Shown here one piece after another: positions 1-6,078 of a stretch of 6,401 bases of DNA. The notes under the pieces were generated by a model, which was given only the letters and a program-made list of their open reading frames with translations, made no database searches and had not been told where the DNA came from. Source of the stretch: Bauldia sp. GTDB lineage: Bacteria; Pseudomonadota; Alphaproteobacteria; Rhizobiales; Kaistiaceae. Position 1 is the first letter of the stretch, and each line of letters begins with the position of its first letter. The translations under genes were made by a program, and so were the position numbers. The stretch spans positions 1 through 6,401 of the forward strand of contig JAGRKY010000265.1 in the NCBI GenBank assembly GCA_020442095.1. Direction: 5' to 3'.

Positions 1-776
1 CGCTCGCGGTCGGCGTCGCCTTCACCGCGCCATTCGAGCCGGCGGATATCGGCCGGCAATCGCAGATCGATATGACCGCGGATGCGGTCAGCGAGGCGAT
101 GGCGAAGGCGGGGATCGACGATCCGGCCGATGTCCATTTCGTCCAGATCAAGGGACCGGCCTTCTCCCTTGCCGAGATCGCCGCAGGGGCGGCGGCGGGC
201 AAGCCGGCGGTCGCCGACAACCCGGGCAAGCTGATGCTGTCCGGGCTGGGAGCTTCGGCATTTGGCGCCGCCAGGGCGCTTGGCGAAGTGGCGCCCGACC
301 GGGCGGTCGAAGCCAACCTTTTCAAGGACATGTCGATCTTCTCCTCGGTCGCCAGCGCTTCGGCGGGGGGCGAGGTGAAGTGCAACGAGGTGATCGTGAT
401 CGGCATGAGCGACAAATGGACCGGGCCGCTGGCGATCGCCCATAGCACATTCGCCGATGCGCTCGATGTCGACGGCATGCATGCGGTGGTTCGCGCGCTT
501 GGTTTCTCGCCCGGCATGCAGATTCCGGCGGCCGAGGCGGGGCGCATCCGTGCCGGCTTCGTCAAATGCGAAGCGTCGTTGGACGGGCTGATCCGTGGTC
601 GGCCGCACACCATGCTCGATGACGGTGATATCGACCAGCAGCGCCATATCCGCGCCGCCGTCGGCGCGATCGCCGCGGGCATCCTCAACGACACGGCGCT
701 CTTCGTCTCGGGCGGTGCGAAGCACCAGGGGCCGGACGGCGGCGGCATCATCGCCGTGATCAGCGAGCGCGCCTGA
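1..776 (+). CDS. Ring-opening amidohydrolase (barbiturase / cyanuric acid amidohydrolase family), 5'-truncated by window edge
   Basis: The family hydrolyses an amide bond in cyclic ureide or imide rings (barbiturate to ureidomalonate, or cyanuric acid to carboxybiuret) in the cytoplasm. The reading frame is open from base 3 with no stop, and 257 residues are visible. Family proteins are usually about 350-370 aa, so roughly the first 100 residues, most of the first of three homologous domains, are missing. The ATG at 72 is internal: the residues before it (AVGVAFTAPFEPADIG) read as normal family sequence. The two remaining Ser/Lys pairs of the family are recognisable. One is K50 (VQIKGP) with the serines of SVASASAGGE (about 115-124). 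The other is K188 (FVKCEAS) with S236 (VSGGAKHQGPDGGG). RGRPHTMLDDGDID is also typical of the last domain. The metal-site segment has Lys (GGAKHQG) where I recall Glu in cyanuric acid hydrolases. The stop lies 2 nt before the monooxygenase start. The family call is firm; barbiturase versus cyanurate hydrolase versus another ring is unresolved. Confidence 0.88.
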   Translation, partial: LAVGVAFTAPFEPADIGRQSQIDMTADAVSEAMAKAGIDDPADVHFVQIKGPAFSLAEIAAGAAAGKPAVADNPGKLMLSGLGASAFGAARALGEVAPDRAVEANLFKDMSIFSSVASASAGGEVKCNEVIVIGMSDKWTGPLAIAHSTFADALDVDGMHAVVRALGFSPGMQIPAAEAGRIRAGFVKCEASLDGLIRGRPHTMLDDGDIDQQRHIRAAVGAIAAGILNDTALFVSGGAKHQGPDGGGIIAVISERA

Positions 777-778
777 CG

Positions 779-2002
779 ATGGCGGGTGGAGCGAACGGAA
801 ACAGTGGGCGCCAGCGCATTCTCGTCGCAGGGTGCGGGATCGCCGGGAGCCTGATCGCGACCGGGCTTCGCGACGAGCCGGGGGTCGAGGTGATCTGCCT
901 CGAGAGGGCGACGACGGTCGACCATGCCGACGCCGGCACCGGCGTCAATATCGGGCCGAACGGGATCAAGTCGCTGTCGGGCTTCATGCCGGAGCAGGCG
1001 GAAGCGTTGGTCGCGGCCAGCCTCCCCTGGAAACGCTGGACGGTCGCGCTGACCTCCGGCGAGGAACTGATGAATCTCGACCTTGCCGAGGTCGCGGACA
1101 ATGACGGGATCCGGATCCGCTGGGCGGAGCTCTACGCGCTGCTGCGCAGCCCGCTCGGCGATGCCGTGCATTATGGCGCGGAGCTCGAGACCTGCGCCGT
1201 CGCGGATGACGGACGCCTGAACGCGACGTGGCAGGACAAGACGGCCGGCGGCGTCGAGACGGTGGAGGGGATCGACCTGCTGATCGGCGGCGACGGCCGC
1301 TATTCCAAGGTGCGGACCGCCTTCAGCGGCGACAATCCGCCGGTATTCCTCGGCGTCTGCCTCTATCGGCTGCTCTTCTCCGTCGGTCCGGACTGCCCGA
1401 TCGACGACTATGGCCAGTGGTTCAACGGGCCGAACCGGCTGCTTGCCTACCGGGTGCCGGGGGATTTCGTCTACCTCGCCGGTTCCTTTCCGATTCCGCC
1501 CGATAGCGGCGTGCCGGAGGAGATGAAACAAGCCGAGGCGCTGACCGCGGTCTACCGGCCGGCGACCGGCGTGGCCTCCCGCGAGGCGCAGTTCCTTATC
1601 GATGCGATCGAGCGGCATTCGGACAGCATCCACTGGGCGCGGCTGCAGGAGGCGTCGGTCCAGTTCCGTGGCCCGGCGGAGCGCGTGCTGCTGGTGGGCG
1701 ATGCGGCGCATCCGATGGTGCCGACGCTCGGGCAGGGGGCGACCCAGGCGATGGAGGATGCCTGCGTCGTCGTCGACGAGGTCAAGCGGGCGCTGCGCGA
1801 GGGCCGGTCGCTCGCCACCGTCCCCGTAGCGGTGGAAGAGCGCCGGGCGGAGCGTGTGCGCTTCGTCGTCGATTTCTCCCGCGATGCCACCGACACCATG
1901 CTGGCGGGGGCCGATCCGCGTGCCGGCACGCTCAAGAAGCTCGAACCGCCATTCCGCGAGAAGCTGGAGCGGCTCTATCGCGACGTGGCGATGCCGGGAT
2001 GA
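779..2002 (+). CDS. FAD-dependent monooxygenase, group A aromatic/heterocycle hydroxylase type
   Basis: This 407-aa protein is a predicted NAD(P)H- and FAD-dependent hydroxylase of the p-hydroxybenzoate hydroxylase/HpxO superfamily, probably cytosolic. It shows the three family motifs in order: the Rossmann dinucleotide motif GCGIAG at residues 18-23 followed by the acidic strand end ICLER (39-43); the DG motif GGDGRYSKVR (170-179), which contacts FAD and NAD(P)H; and the GD motif VGDAAHPMVPTLGQGATQAMEDA (306-328), which binds the FAD ribose and pyrophosphate. Length is normal for the family (about 380-410 aa). There is no signal peptide or membrane segment. The ATG at 779 is the only good start; it follows the upstream stop by 2 nt with only a weak purine-rich site (GCGAG, 763-767), so translational coupling is likely. 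Its position beside a cyclic-ureide hydrolase suggests ring hydroxylation of a purine- or pyrimidine-like compound, as HpxO does for urate. That substrate is an inference, since many group A enzymes act on phenolics. Confidence 0.87.
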   Translation: MAGGANGNSGRQRILVAGCGIAGSLIATGLRDEPGVEVICLERATTVDHADAGTGVNIGPNGIKSLSGFMPEQAEALVAASLPWKRWTVALTSGEELMNLDLAEVADNDGIRIRWAELYALLRSPLGDAVHYGAELETCAVADDGRLNATWQDKTAGGVETVEGIDLLIGGDGRYSKVRTAFSGDNPPVFLGVCLYRLLFSVGPDCPIDDYGQWFNGPNRLLAYRVPGDFVYLAGSFPIPPDSGVPEEMKQAEALTAVYRPATGVASREAQFLIDAIERHSDSIHWARLQEASVQFRGPAERVLLVGDAAHPMVPTLGQGATQAMEDACVVVDEVKRALREGRSLATVPVAVEERRAERVRFVVDFSRDATDTMLAGADPRAGTLKKLEPPFREKLERLYRDVAMPG

Positions 2003-2043
2003 GGGGATCGGCCGCAAATTACGGCGGCGCCTGCCGCACAGAC

Positions 2044-2050
2044 AGAAGGA
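2044..2050 (+). promoter_or_regulatory. Shine-Dalgarno site for the NAD(P)-dependent epimerase gene
   Basis: AGAAGGA stands 10 nt before the ATG at 2061, in the 58-nt gap after the monooxygenase stop. It fixes the start at 2061 against in-frame codons further upstream. I see no convincing promoter in this gap. Confidence 0.55.
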
Positions 2051-2060
2051 CGTTCCTGCG

Positions 2061-2969
2061 ATGAGAGTGTTGCTGACCGGCGGTGCCGGGCTGATCGGAA
2101 TGGCGCTGCGGCCGCTTCTCGCCAAACGCGGCCACGAGGTGACGGCGGTCGACCTCACCGATTTCGGGCGTGACGACAAGGGGCTGACGGTGCTCGCGCT
2201 GAACGATCGCGCGGCGCTGGAGGCGATCATCGAGCGGGACCGGATCGAGGCGATCGTCCATTGCGGCGCGATCTCCGGGCCGATGCTCTTCAAGGGGCAG
2301 CCGCTGGAGATCGTCAAGGCCAATATCGACGGGACGGCGCTGCTCCTCGACCTGGCGCGCGTTTACGCGATGAAACGCTTCGTCTTCTGCTCGTCGATCA
2401 GCGTCTATGGCGACGTCGGTCCCGGGCGGATCGACGAGACGACGCCCCTGCGGCCGACCTCGGTCTACGGCGCGTCGAAGGTCTCCTGCGAGCAGCTTAT
2501 CCGCGGCTTCGCGGTCGAATACGGCGTCGATGGCGTCAGCCTCAGGATCGCCCGGGTCTACGGTCCTTACCGCCGGGCCAACTGCCACCTCGGATCGCTG
2601 ATCCGGGACGCGGCGGCGGGGCGGGCGACCGAGATCCCCTGCGACAACGATTTCATCTACCACTACGTCTATGTCGACGACGCCGGCGAGGCGATCGCCA
2701 CCGCGCTCGAGGCGCAGACCCTGCCGGACCGCGAGTACAACGTCGGGGCCGGCGAGGCCTTCACCATGCCTGAGATCGCGCGGATCGCGGCAGCGACGAT
2801 CGAAGGCGCGAAGCCGGTCCTGGTTCCCGGCGCCGACGACGTCCCCGACGTCCAGACCGAATTCGATATCGCAAAGATCGGCCGCGACCTCGGCTGGAAG
2901 CCGCGCTTCGACCTTGCCGCCGGGATCACCGACTACCGCCACCACATCGAGGCCGGCGACGCCGCCTGA
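2061..2969 (+). CDS. NAD(P)-dependent epimerase/dehydratase family protein (extended SDR)
   Basis: This 302-aa enzyme has the fold of UDP-sugar epimerases, sugar dehydratases and related NAD(P)-dependent sugar oxidoreductases. Residues 6-13 are TGGAGLIG, the extended-SDR cofactor motif, and the acidic residue D31 after the second strand favours NAD over NADP. The catalytic elements are the SSISVYG segment (111-117) and Y136-GAS-K140. RVYGPY (165-170) and a C-terminal NVGAGEAFTMPEIA-type region (227-240) are typical of the epimerase family and form the sugar-binding part. I chose the ATG at 2061 because TGGAGLIG then falls at the N-terminus as expected and AGAAGGA (2044-2050) precedes it by 10 nt. 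The frame is open further upstream but that part overlaps the monooxygenase and reads as Arg/Ser/Pro-rich shadow sequence. It sits between a flavin hydroxylase and a sugar isomerase/kinase pair, so it may oxidise or epimerise the sugar part of the pathway substrate. Whether it uses nucleotide-activated or free sugar is unknown. Confidence 0.85.
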   Translation: MRVLLTGGAGLIGMALRPLLAKRGHEVTAVDLTDFGRDDKGLTVLALNDRAALEAIIERDRIEAIVHCGAISGPMLFKGQPLEIVKANIDGTALLLDLARVYAMKRFVFCSSISVYGDVGPGRIDETTPLRPTSVYGASKVSCEQLIRGFAVEYGVDGVSLRIARVYGPYRRANCHLGSLIRDAAAGRATEIPCDNDFIYHYVYVDDAGEAIATALEAQTLPDREYNVGAGEAFTMPEIARIAAATIEGAKPVLVPGADDVPDVQTEFDIAKIGRDLGWKPRFDLAAGITDYRHHIEAGDAA

Positions 2970-3005
2970 TTGCACACGGAAAGAGACACGGAAACACGCG
3001 CCGAC

Positions 3006-4196
3006 ATGACATCGCCCGTTCTGGAAACACCGCTGCTTGCAGCCGATTCACCGCTCGACGAGCGATCCCGCGCGATCGTCCGCGCCCTGTTCGACAAGGA
3101 GGCGGCCCGGATCAAGGCGCTTCCGGCCGACGATGCGCTGAACCCCGTCCGTCGGCGCCGGGTCGAGATCACCCGGACCGAGATCGCCGGCCAGCCGGAG
3201 ACCTTCCGCACCACGCTTGACGGCGCACGCGACGACATCGCCCGTTTCGCCCGGGATTTCGCCGCCCGGCCGCCGCGCCGGGTCTATCTCACCGGTTGCG
3301 GCGATTCCTATGCGGTGATGGTCGCGGCGCGGGTGCTGCTGGAGGAAGGGTTCGGCGTGCCCTGCGAGCCGATGCAGGCGCTCGACCTTGCCTATTATTT
3401 CCATGCGCCCATCGATGCCGACACGCTGGTGGTGACGCTGTCCTCGACCGGGACGACCACCCGGACGGTCGAGGCGATGCTGCGGGCACGGGCGCTTGGC
3501 GCCCGGACGCTCGCCCTCAGCAACACGCCGGGATCGACCCTCATGGTCGAATCCGACGAGGCGATGCTGATCCATGCCGAGCGCAAGGGCTGGCCGACCC
3601 AGGCGAGCACGGCGGCGATCGGGCTTCTCTCGGCGCTTGCGATCGCGGTCCTCGCGGCGCGCGGCGGCAGCACGGCCCGGGTCGACGAGCTGAGCGCTGC
3701 CCTCGATGCGGTACCCGACCAGATCGCGGCGGTGATCGCCGGCACGGAAGCGGAGGTCGCCCGCCTGGCGGAGGCCGAGGCGGCAAAGCCGATCCATCTC
3801 TTCTGCGGCGGCGGGCCGTCTTTCGCAGGCGCCTTCTTCGGGGCGGCGAAGATCAAGGAATGCACGCGCGATCATGCGCTGGCGATCCCGCTCGAGGAGT
3901 ATCACCACTACCAGTCGCAGAAAGCCGGCGACCCGCTGTGGCTGGTGGCGCCGAACGGGCTGTCGGTGCCGCGGGCGCGGGACACGGCCGAGCAGGGGCG
4001 GCTGGCAGGCGGCGTCGTCTATGCGATCACGGCCGAGGACAACCCGACCTTCGACACGCTCGCCGATGCCGTCATCAAGCTTCCGCCGATGATCGAGCGG
4101 CTGTCGCCGCTGGTCTATACGGTGCCGCTCCAGCTCTACGCCTATCACGTCGCGATGATCCAGTTCCGCAGGGCGGAGGAGGCGGCCGGCCAATGA
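3006..4196 (+). CDS. Double SIS-domain protein, sugar isomerase / fructosamine-6-phosphate deglycase-like
   Basis: This 396-aa protein carries two SIS (phosphosugar-binding) domains, as in the isomerase half of GlmS, AgaS and the FrlB/FraB deglycases. The first domain has YLTGCGDSY (about 94-102), the phosphate-binding loop SSTGTTTRT (147-155) and GWPTQASTAA (196-205). The second has GGGPSFAGAFFGAAKIKECT (268-287), with Glu at the position of the GlmS isomerase catalytic Glu, then EEYHHYQ (297-303) and PLQLYAYHVAM (374-384). No glutaminase domain is present, so it is not a complete GlmS. I prefer the ATG at 3006: a TTG at 2970 would add 12 residues but has no clear ribosome binding site. Purine-rich GGAAA lies about 11 nt before 3006. 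The stop overlaps the PfkB kinase start by 4 nt. In the fructoselysine and fructose-asparagine systems such a protein splits a phosphorylated amine-sugar adduct into hexose phosphate and free amine. The same role here, with the downstream kinase supplying the phosphate, is an inference; a plain aldose/ketose or aminosugar isomerase is possible. Confidence 0.82.
   Translation: MTSPVLETPLLAADSPLDERSRAIVRALFDKEAARIKALPADDALNPVRRRRVEITRTEIAGQPETFRTTLDGARDDIARFARDFAARPPRRVYLTGCGDSYAVMVAARVLLEEGFGVPCEPMQALDLAYYFHAPIDADTLVVTLSSTGTTTRTVEAMLRARALGARTLALSNTPGSTLMVESDEAMLIHAERKGWPTQASTAAIGLLSALAIAVLAARGGSTARVDELSAALDAVPDQIAAVIAGTEAEVARLAEAEAAKPIHLFCGGGPSFAGAFFGAAKIKECTRDHALAIPLEEYHHYQSQKAGDPLWLVAPNGLSVPRARDTAEQGRLAGGVVYAITAEDNPTFDTLADAVIKLPPMIERLSPLVYTVPLQLYAYHVAMIQFRRAEEAAGQ
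4175..4182 (+). promoter_or_regulatory. Shine-Dalgarno site for the PfkB kinase inside the SIS gene
   Basis: GGAGGAGG ends 10 nt before the ATG at 4193, whose ATGA overlaps the SIS stop. It supports translationally coupled synthesis of the SIS protein and the kinase. Confidence 0.6.
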
Positions 4197-5128
4197 CGGC
4201 GCCGCGGTTCGTCTGTCTCGGCAACGTGACGAGCGACGACATCATCCTGCCCGACGGCTCGCTGCAGCAGCGGGTGGGCGGCGGGGATGCCCTCTACGGA
4301 GGTTTCGCGGCCCGCATCTTCGAGCCGACGGCGGAGATCGTTGCGCCGATCGGCAACGACATCCCGGAAGGGACGCTCAGCCGACTGACGGAGCGCGGCT
4401 TTTCGCTCGCCGGCTTTCCGACCCGCGATCGTCCGACGCTGCATGTCGAGGTAGCCTACCAGCCGGATGGCGAGCGGATCTGGACCTACCACCACACCGA
4501 GGAGGAATTTGCCGATCTGTCGCCGTTTCCGGCCGATATCCCGGCGGAGTATCTGGCGGCGGAAGGCTTCCTCATCCTGGCGATGAGCCTCGATGCCACC
4601 GACGCGCTGTCGCGTTTCCTCGCCGGGAGGCCCGGCCTGACGGCTTTCGACCCGCAACAGGACTACATCCCCGGCAACGAGGCGCGGCTCCGCGACATCG
4701 TCTCGCGGGTCGATGTCTTCCTGCCGAGCGCGGTCGAGGTGCGCCGGCTGACCGGATCGGAAGACTGGCCGCGTGCCGCGAGGGAACTGGCGGCGCTCGG
4801 ACCGCGGCTGATCGTCGTCAAGCTCGGGCCCGAGGGCTGCCTCGTTCACGATGCCCGCACGGATCGCGACCTGCGGGTGCCGGCCTGCCCGGCGCGGGTC
4901 GTCGACGCGACCGGGGCTGGGGACAGCTTCTCCGGGGCCTTCATGGCGGCGCTCGTCCATACAGGCGGCGACATCGCGGCCGCGGCGCGGGCGGGAGCCA
5001 CCGCCGCATCCTTCACGATCAGCGATTTCGGGACGGCCGGCATCATGGCCGCCGACCCGGAGACCGTCCTTTGTCGGTGGCGGGAGGACGCCGACCTGAC
5101 CCGAGCGCAACAGGAGGGCATCCCGTGA
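4193..5128 (+). CDS. PfkB/ribokinase-family carbohydrate kinase
   Basis: This 311-aa ATP-dependent sugar or nucleoside kinase is normal in length for the family. The N-terminus VCLGNVTSDDI (7-17) starts the Rossmann-like fold. VGGGDALYGGFAA (28-40) corresponds to the first PfkB signature. PSAVEVRRLTG stands at the usual P-N-x-x-E position, with Ser replacing the common Asn, a variant I believe also occurs in other PfkB kinases. DATGAGDSFSGAF (238-250) is the second signature; D244 is the expected catalytic base and GAG forms the anion hole. The start ATG overlaps the SIS gene stop as ATGA (4193-4196), and GGAGGAGG (4175-4182) precedes it by 10 nt. The frame stays open far upstream, but that part is an Arg/Gly-rich shadow of the SIS gene. 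Coupling to a double-SIS protein mirrors kinase/deglycase pairs such as FrlD/FrlB. The substrate (amine-linked sugar, free sugar or nucleoside) cannot be read from the sequence. Confidence 0.87.
   Translation: MTAPRFVCLGNVTSDDIILPDGSLQQRVGGGDALYGGFAARIFEPTAEIVAPIGNDIPEGTLSRLTERGFSLAGFPTRDRPTLHVEVAYQPDGERIWTYHHTEEEFADLSPFPADIPAEYLAAEGFLILAMSLDATDALSRFLAGRPGLTAFDPQQDYIPGNEARLRDIVSRVDVFLPSAVEVRRLTGSEDWPRAARELAALGPRLIVVKLGPEGCLVHDARTDRDLRVPACPARVVDATGAGDSFSGAFMAALVHTGGDIAAAARAGATAASFTISDFGTAGIMAADPETVLCRWREDADLTRAQQEGIP
5112..5118 (+). promoter_or_regulatory. Strong Shine-Dalgarno site that decides the GTG start of the PuuE-like gene
   Basis: AGGAGGG lies 6 nt before the GTG at 5125 and is the best ribosome binding site in the window. 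It sits inside the 3' end of the kinase gene. With the GTGA stop/start overlap at 5125-5128 it supports a start at 5125 rather than the TTG at 5071. Confidence 0.75.
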
Positions 5129-6027
5129 CACATACGGCTCGTGACATCATCGGCTACGGCGCCAATCCCCCCAATCCGAACTGGCCGGGCGGCGCGCGCG
5201 TCGCGGTCAACTTCGTCCTCAACTACGAGGAGGGCTCGGAATATTCCTTCATGGATGAGGACGGGCATTCCGACGCCTTCCTGACCGAGATCGGTTCCTC
5301 CCCGGTACCGCACGGGGATCGCGACCTCGCGGCGGAATCGATGTTCGAATACGGCAGCCGTGTCGGCTTCTGGCGGGTGCTGCGGCTCTTCGAGGAGCGC
5401 GGGTTGAAGCTTACCGTCTTCGCCTGCGCCCTGGCGCTCGAGCGGAACCCGGATGCCGCAAAGGCGATCCGCGATGCCGGCCATGACATCTGCTGCCATG
5501 GCTGGCGGTGGATCGAGCACTACAAGCTTTCGGAGGCCGAGGAGCGCGACCATATCGCCAGGGCGATCACCAGCCTCGAGAAGACCCTCGGCGAGCGGCC
5601 TTATGGCTGGTATTGCCGCTACGGACCGAGCGTCAACACCCGGCGTCTCGTCGCCGAGGAAGGCGGTTTCCTCTACGACAGCGACTCCTACAACGACGAG
5701 TTGCCCTATTACGTCGAGGTCGCCGGCAAGCCGCACCTCGTCGTGCCCTACAGCCAGGCCAACAACGACACAAAGTTCACCAACGGGCTGTTCGCGACTT
5801 CCGACGACTATTTCGTCTTCCATCGCGACGGCTTCGACATGCTCTATGCCGAAGGCGCGACCCAGCCGAAGATGATGTCGGTCGGTCTGCATTGCCGGCT
5901 TATCGGCCATCCCGCCCGGGCGGTCGGGCTGGCGCGGCTCCTCGACCACATTGCTGCCCATGACGACGTCTGGGTCGCCGGCCGGCTCGATATCGCCCGC
6001 CACTGGCTGGCCGAACATCCGGCCTGA
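5125..6027 (+). CDS. PuuE-like amidohydrolase (allantoinase-type, polysaccharide deacetylase/CE4 fold)
   Basis: This 300-aa cytosolic protein closely resembles PuuE, the allantoinase analogue recruited from polysaccharide deacetylases. Shared stretches are RDIIGYGANPPNPNWPGG (6-23), NYEEG (33-37, replacing the TFDDG of metal-dependent CE4 deacetylases), ESMFEYGSRVGFWR (71-84), ICCHGWRWIEH (122-132), NTRRLVAEEGGFLYDSDSYND (from 171) and GLHCRLIGHPAR near the C-terminus. There is no signal peptide, which argues against an envelope polysaccharide deacetylase. I chose the GTG at 5125 over a TTG at 5071: AGGAGGG (5112-5118) sits 6 nt upstream, the start overlaps the kinase stop as GTGA, and the protein then begins just before the conserved RDIIGYG. 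Around 162-173 the substrate loop reads WYCRYGPSVNTR, whereas true PuuE allantoinases as I recall have a TGRTGPNTR-type loop that is one residue shorter. This suggests a ureide or amide substrate other than allantoin. It is the last gene of the operon, directly before a terminator-like hairpin. Confidence 0.87.
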   Translation: MTHTARDIIGYGANPPNPNWPGGARVAVNFVLNYEEGSEYSFMDEDGHSDAFLTEIGSSPVPHGDRDLAAESMFEYGSRVGFWRVLRLFEERGLKLTVFACALALERNPDAAKAIRDAGHDICCHGWRWIEHYKLSEAEERDHIARAITSLEKTLGERPYGWYCRYGPSVNTRRLVAEEGGFLYDSDSYNDELPYYVEVAGKPHLVVPYSQANNDTKFTNGLFATSDDYFVFHRDGFDMLYAEGATQPKMMSVGLHCRLIGHPARAVGLARLLDHIAAHDDVWVAGRLDIARHWLAEHPA

Positions 6028-6041
6028 CGCGGAAGGAACTG

Positions 6042-6068
6042 CGCCGGCGAAGCTCTCCTTCGCCGGCG
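6042..6068. terminator. Perfect 11-bp stem-loop between convergent genes, probable bidirectional terminator
   Basis: CGCCGGCGAAG (6042-6052) and CTTCGCCGGCG (6058-6068) pair perfectly across all 11 bp around a 5-nt loop (CTCTC). On the + strand it is followed by a short, weak T run (TTTCCTC from 6069), and on the minus strand by only mixed pyrimidines and purines (CAGTTCCTTCC). It lies entirely within the 51-nt gap between two convergent stop codons, where a shared terminator is expected. The poor U-tract means it may work with Rho or mainly as an mRNA 3'-end stabiliser. Confidence 0.75.
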
Positions 6069-6078
6069 TTTCCTCATC

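Noticed and set aside
2011..2028. Short GCCGC...GCGGC inverted repeat between the monooxygenase and epimerase genes
   Set aside because: It is only 5 bp with an 8-nt loop and no T run, expected by chance at this base composition; not called as an attenuator or terminator.
1854..2060. In-frame upstream extension of the epimerase gene into the monooxygenase
   Set aside because: The extra residues are Ser/Arg/Pro-rich shadow sequence and would push the Rossmann motif about 75 residues from the N-terminus; the ATG at 2061 has its own ribosome binding site.
2019..2975. Long minus-strand open frame opposite the epimerase gene
   Set aside because: It is Asp/Arg/Val-rich shadow sequence; the + strand carries TGGAGLIG and YGASK.
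2970..3005. TTG start for the SIS protein immediately after the epimerase stop
   Set aside because: There is no clear ribosome binding site, and the 12 added residues are polar and unlike the family. The ATG at 3006 is preferred but not certain.
3296..4192. In-frame upstream extension of the PfkB kinase, which would suggest a fusion protein
   Set aside because: The extension is an out-of-frame reading of the SIS gene, low-complexity Gly/Arg/Ala; the real kinase begins at the ATGA overlap.
3048..4193. Long minus-strand open frame opposite the SIS gene
   Set aside because: The product is Arg/Gly/Pro-rich with no motif and mirrors the codon bias of the real + strand gene.
5071..5124. TTG start for the PuuE-like protein
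   Set aside because: The GTG at 5125 has AGGAGGG at ideal spacing and the stop/start overlap; the extra 18 residues do not look like the family.
4145..5131. Minus-strand open frame opposite the PfkB kinase
   Set aside because: It has no domain and is explained by codon bias of the kinase gene.
4846..6018. Long minus-strand open frame of 390 codons opposite the kinase and PuuE-like genes
   Set aside because: It is antisense to two genes with clear family motifs. Its translation has no recognisable domain and reflects the lack of stops in GC-rich antisense frames.
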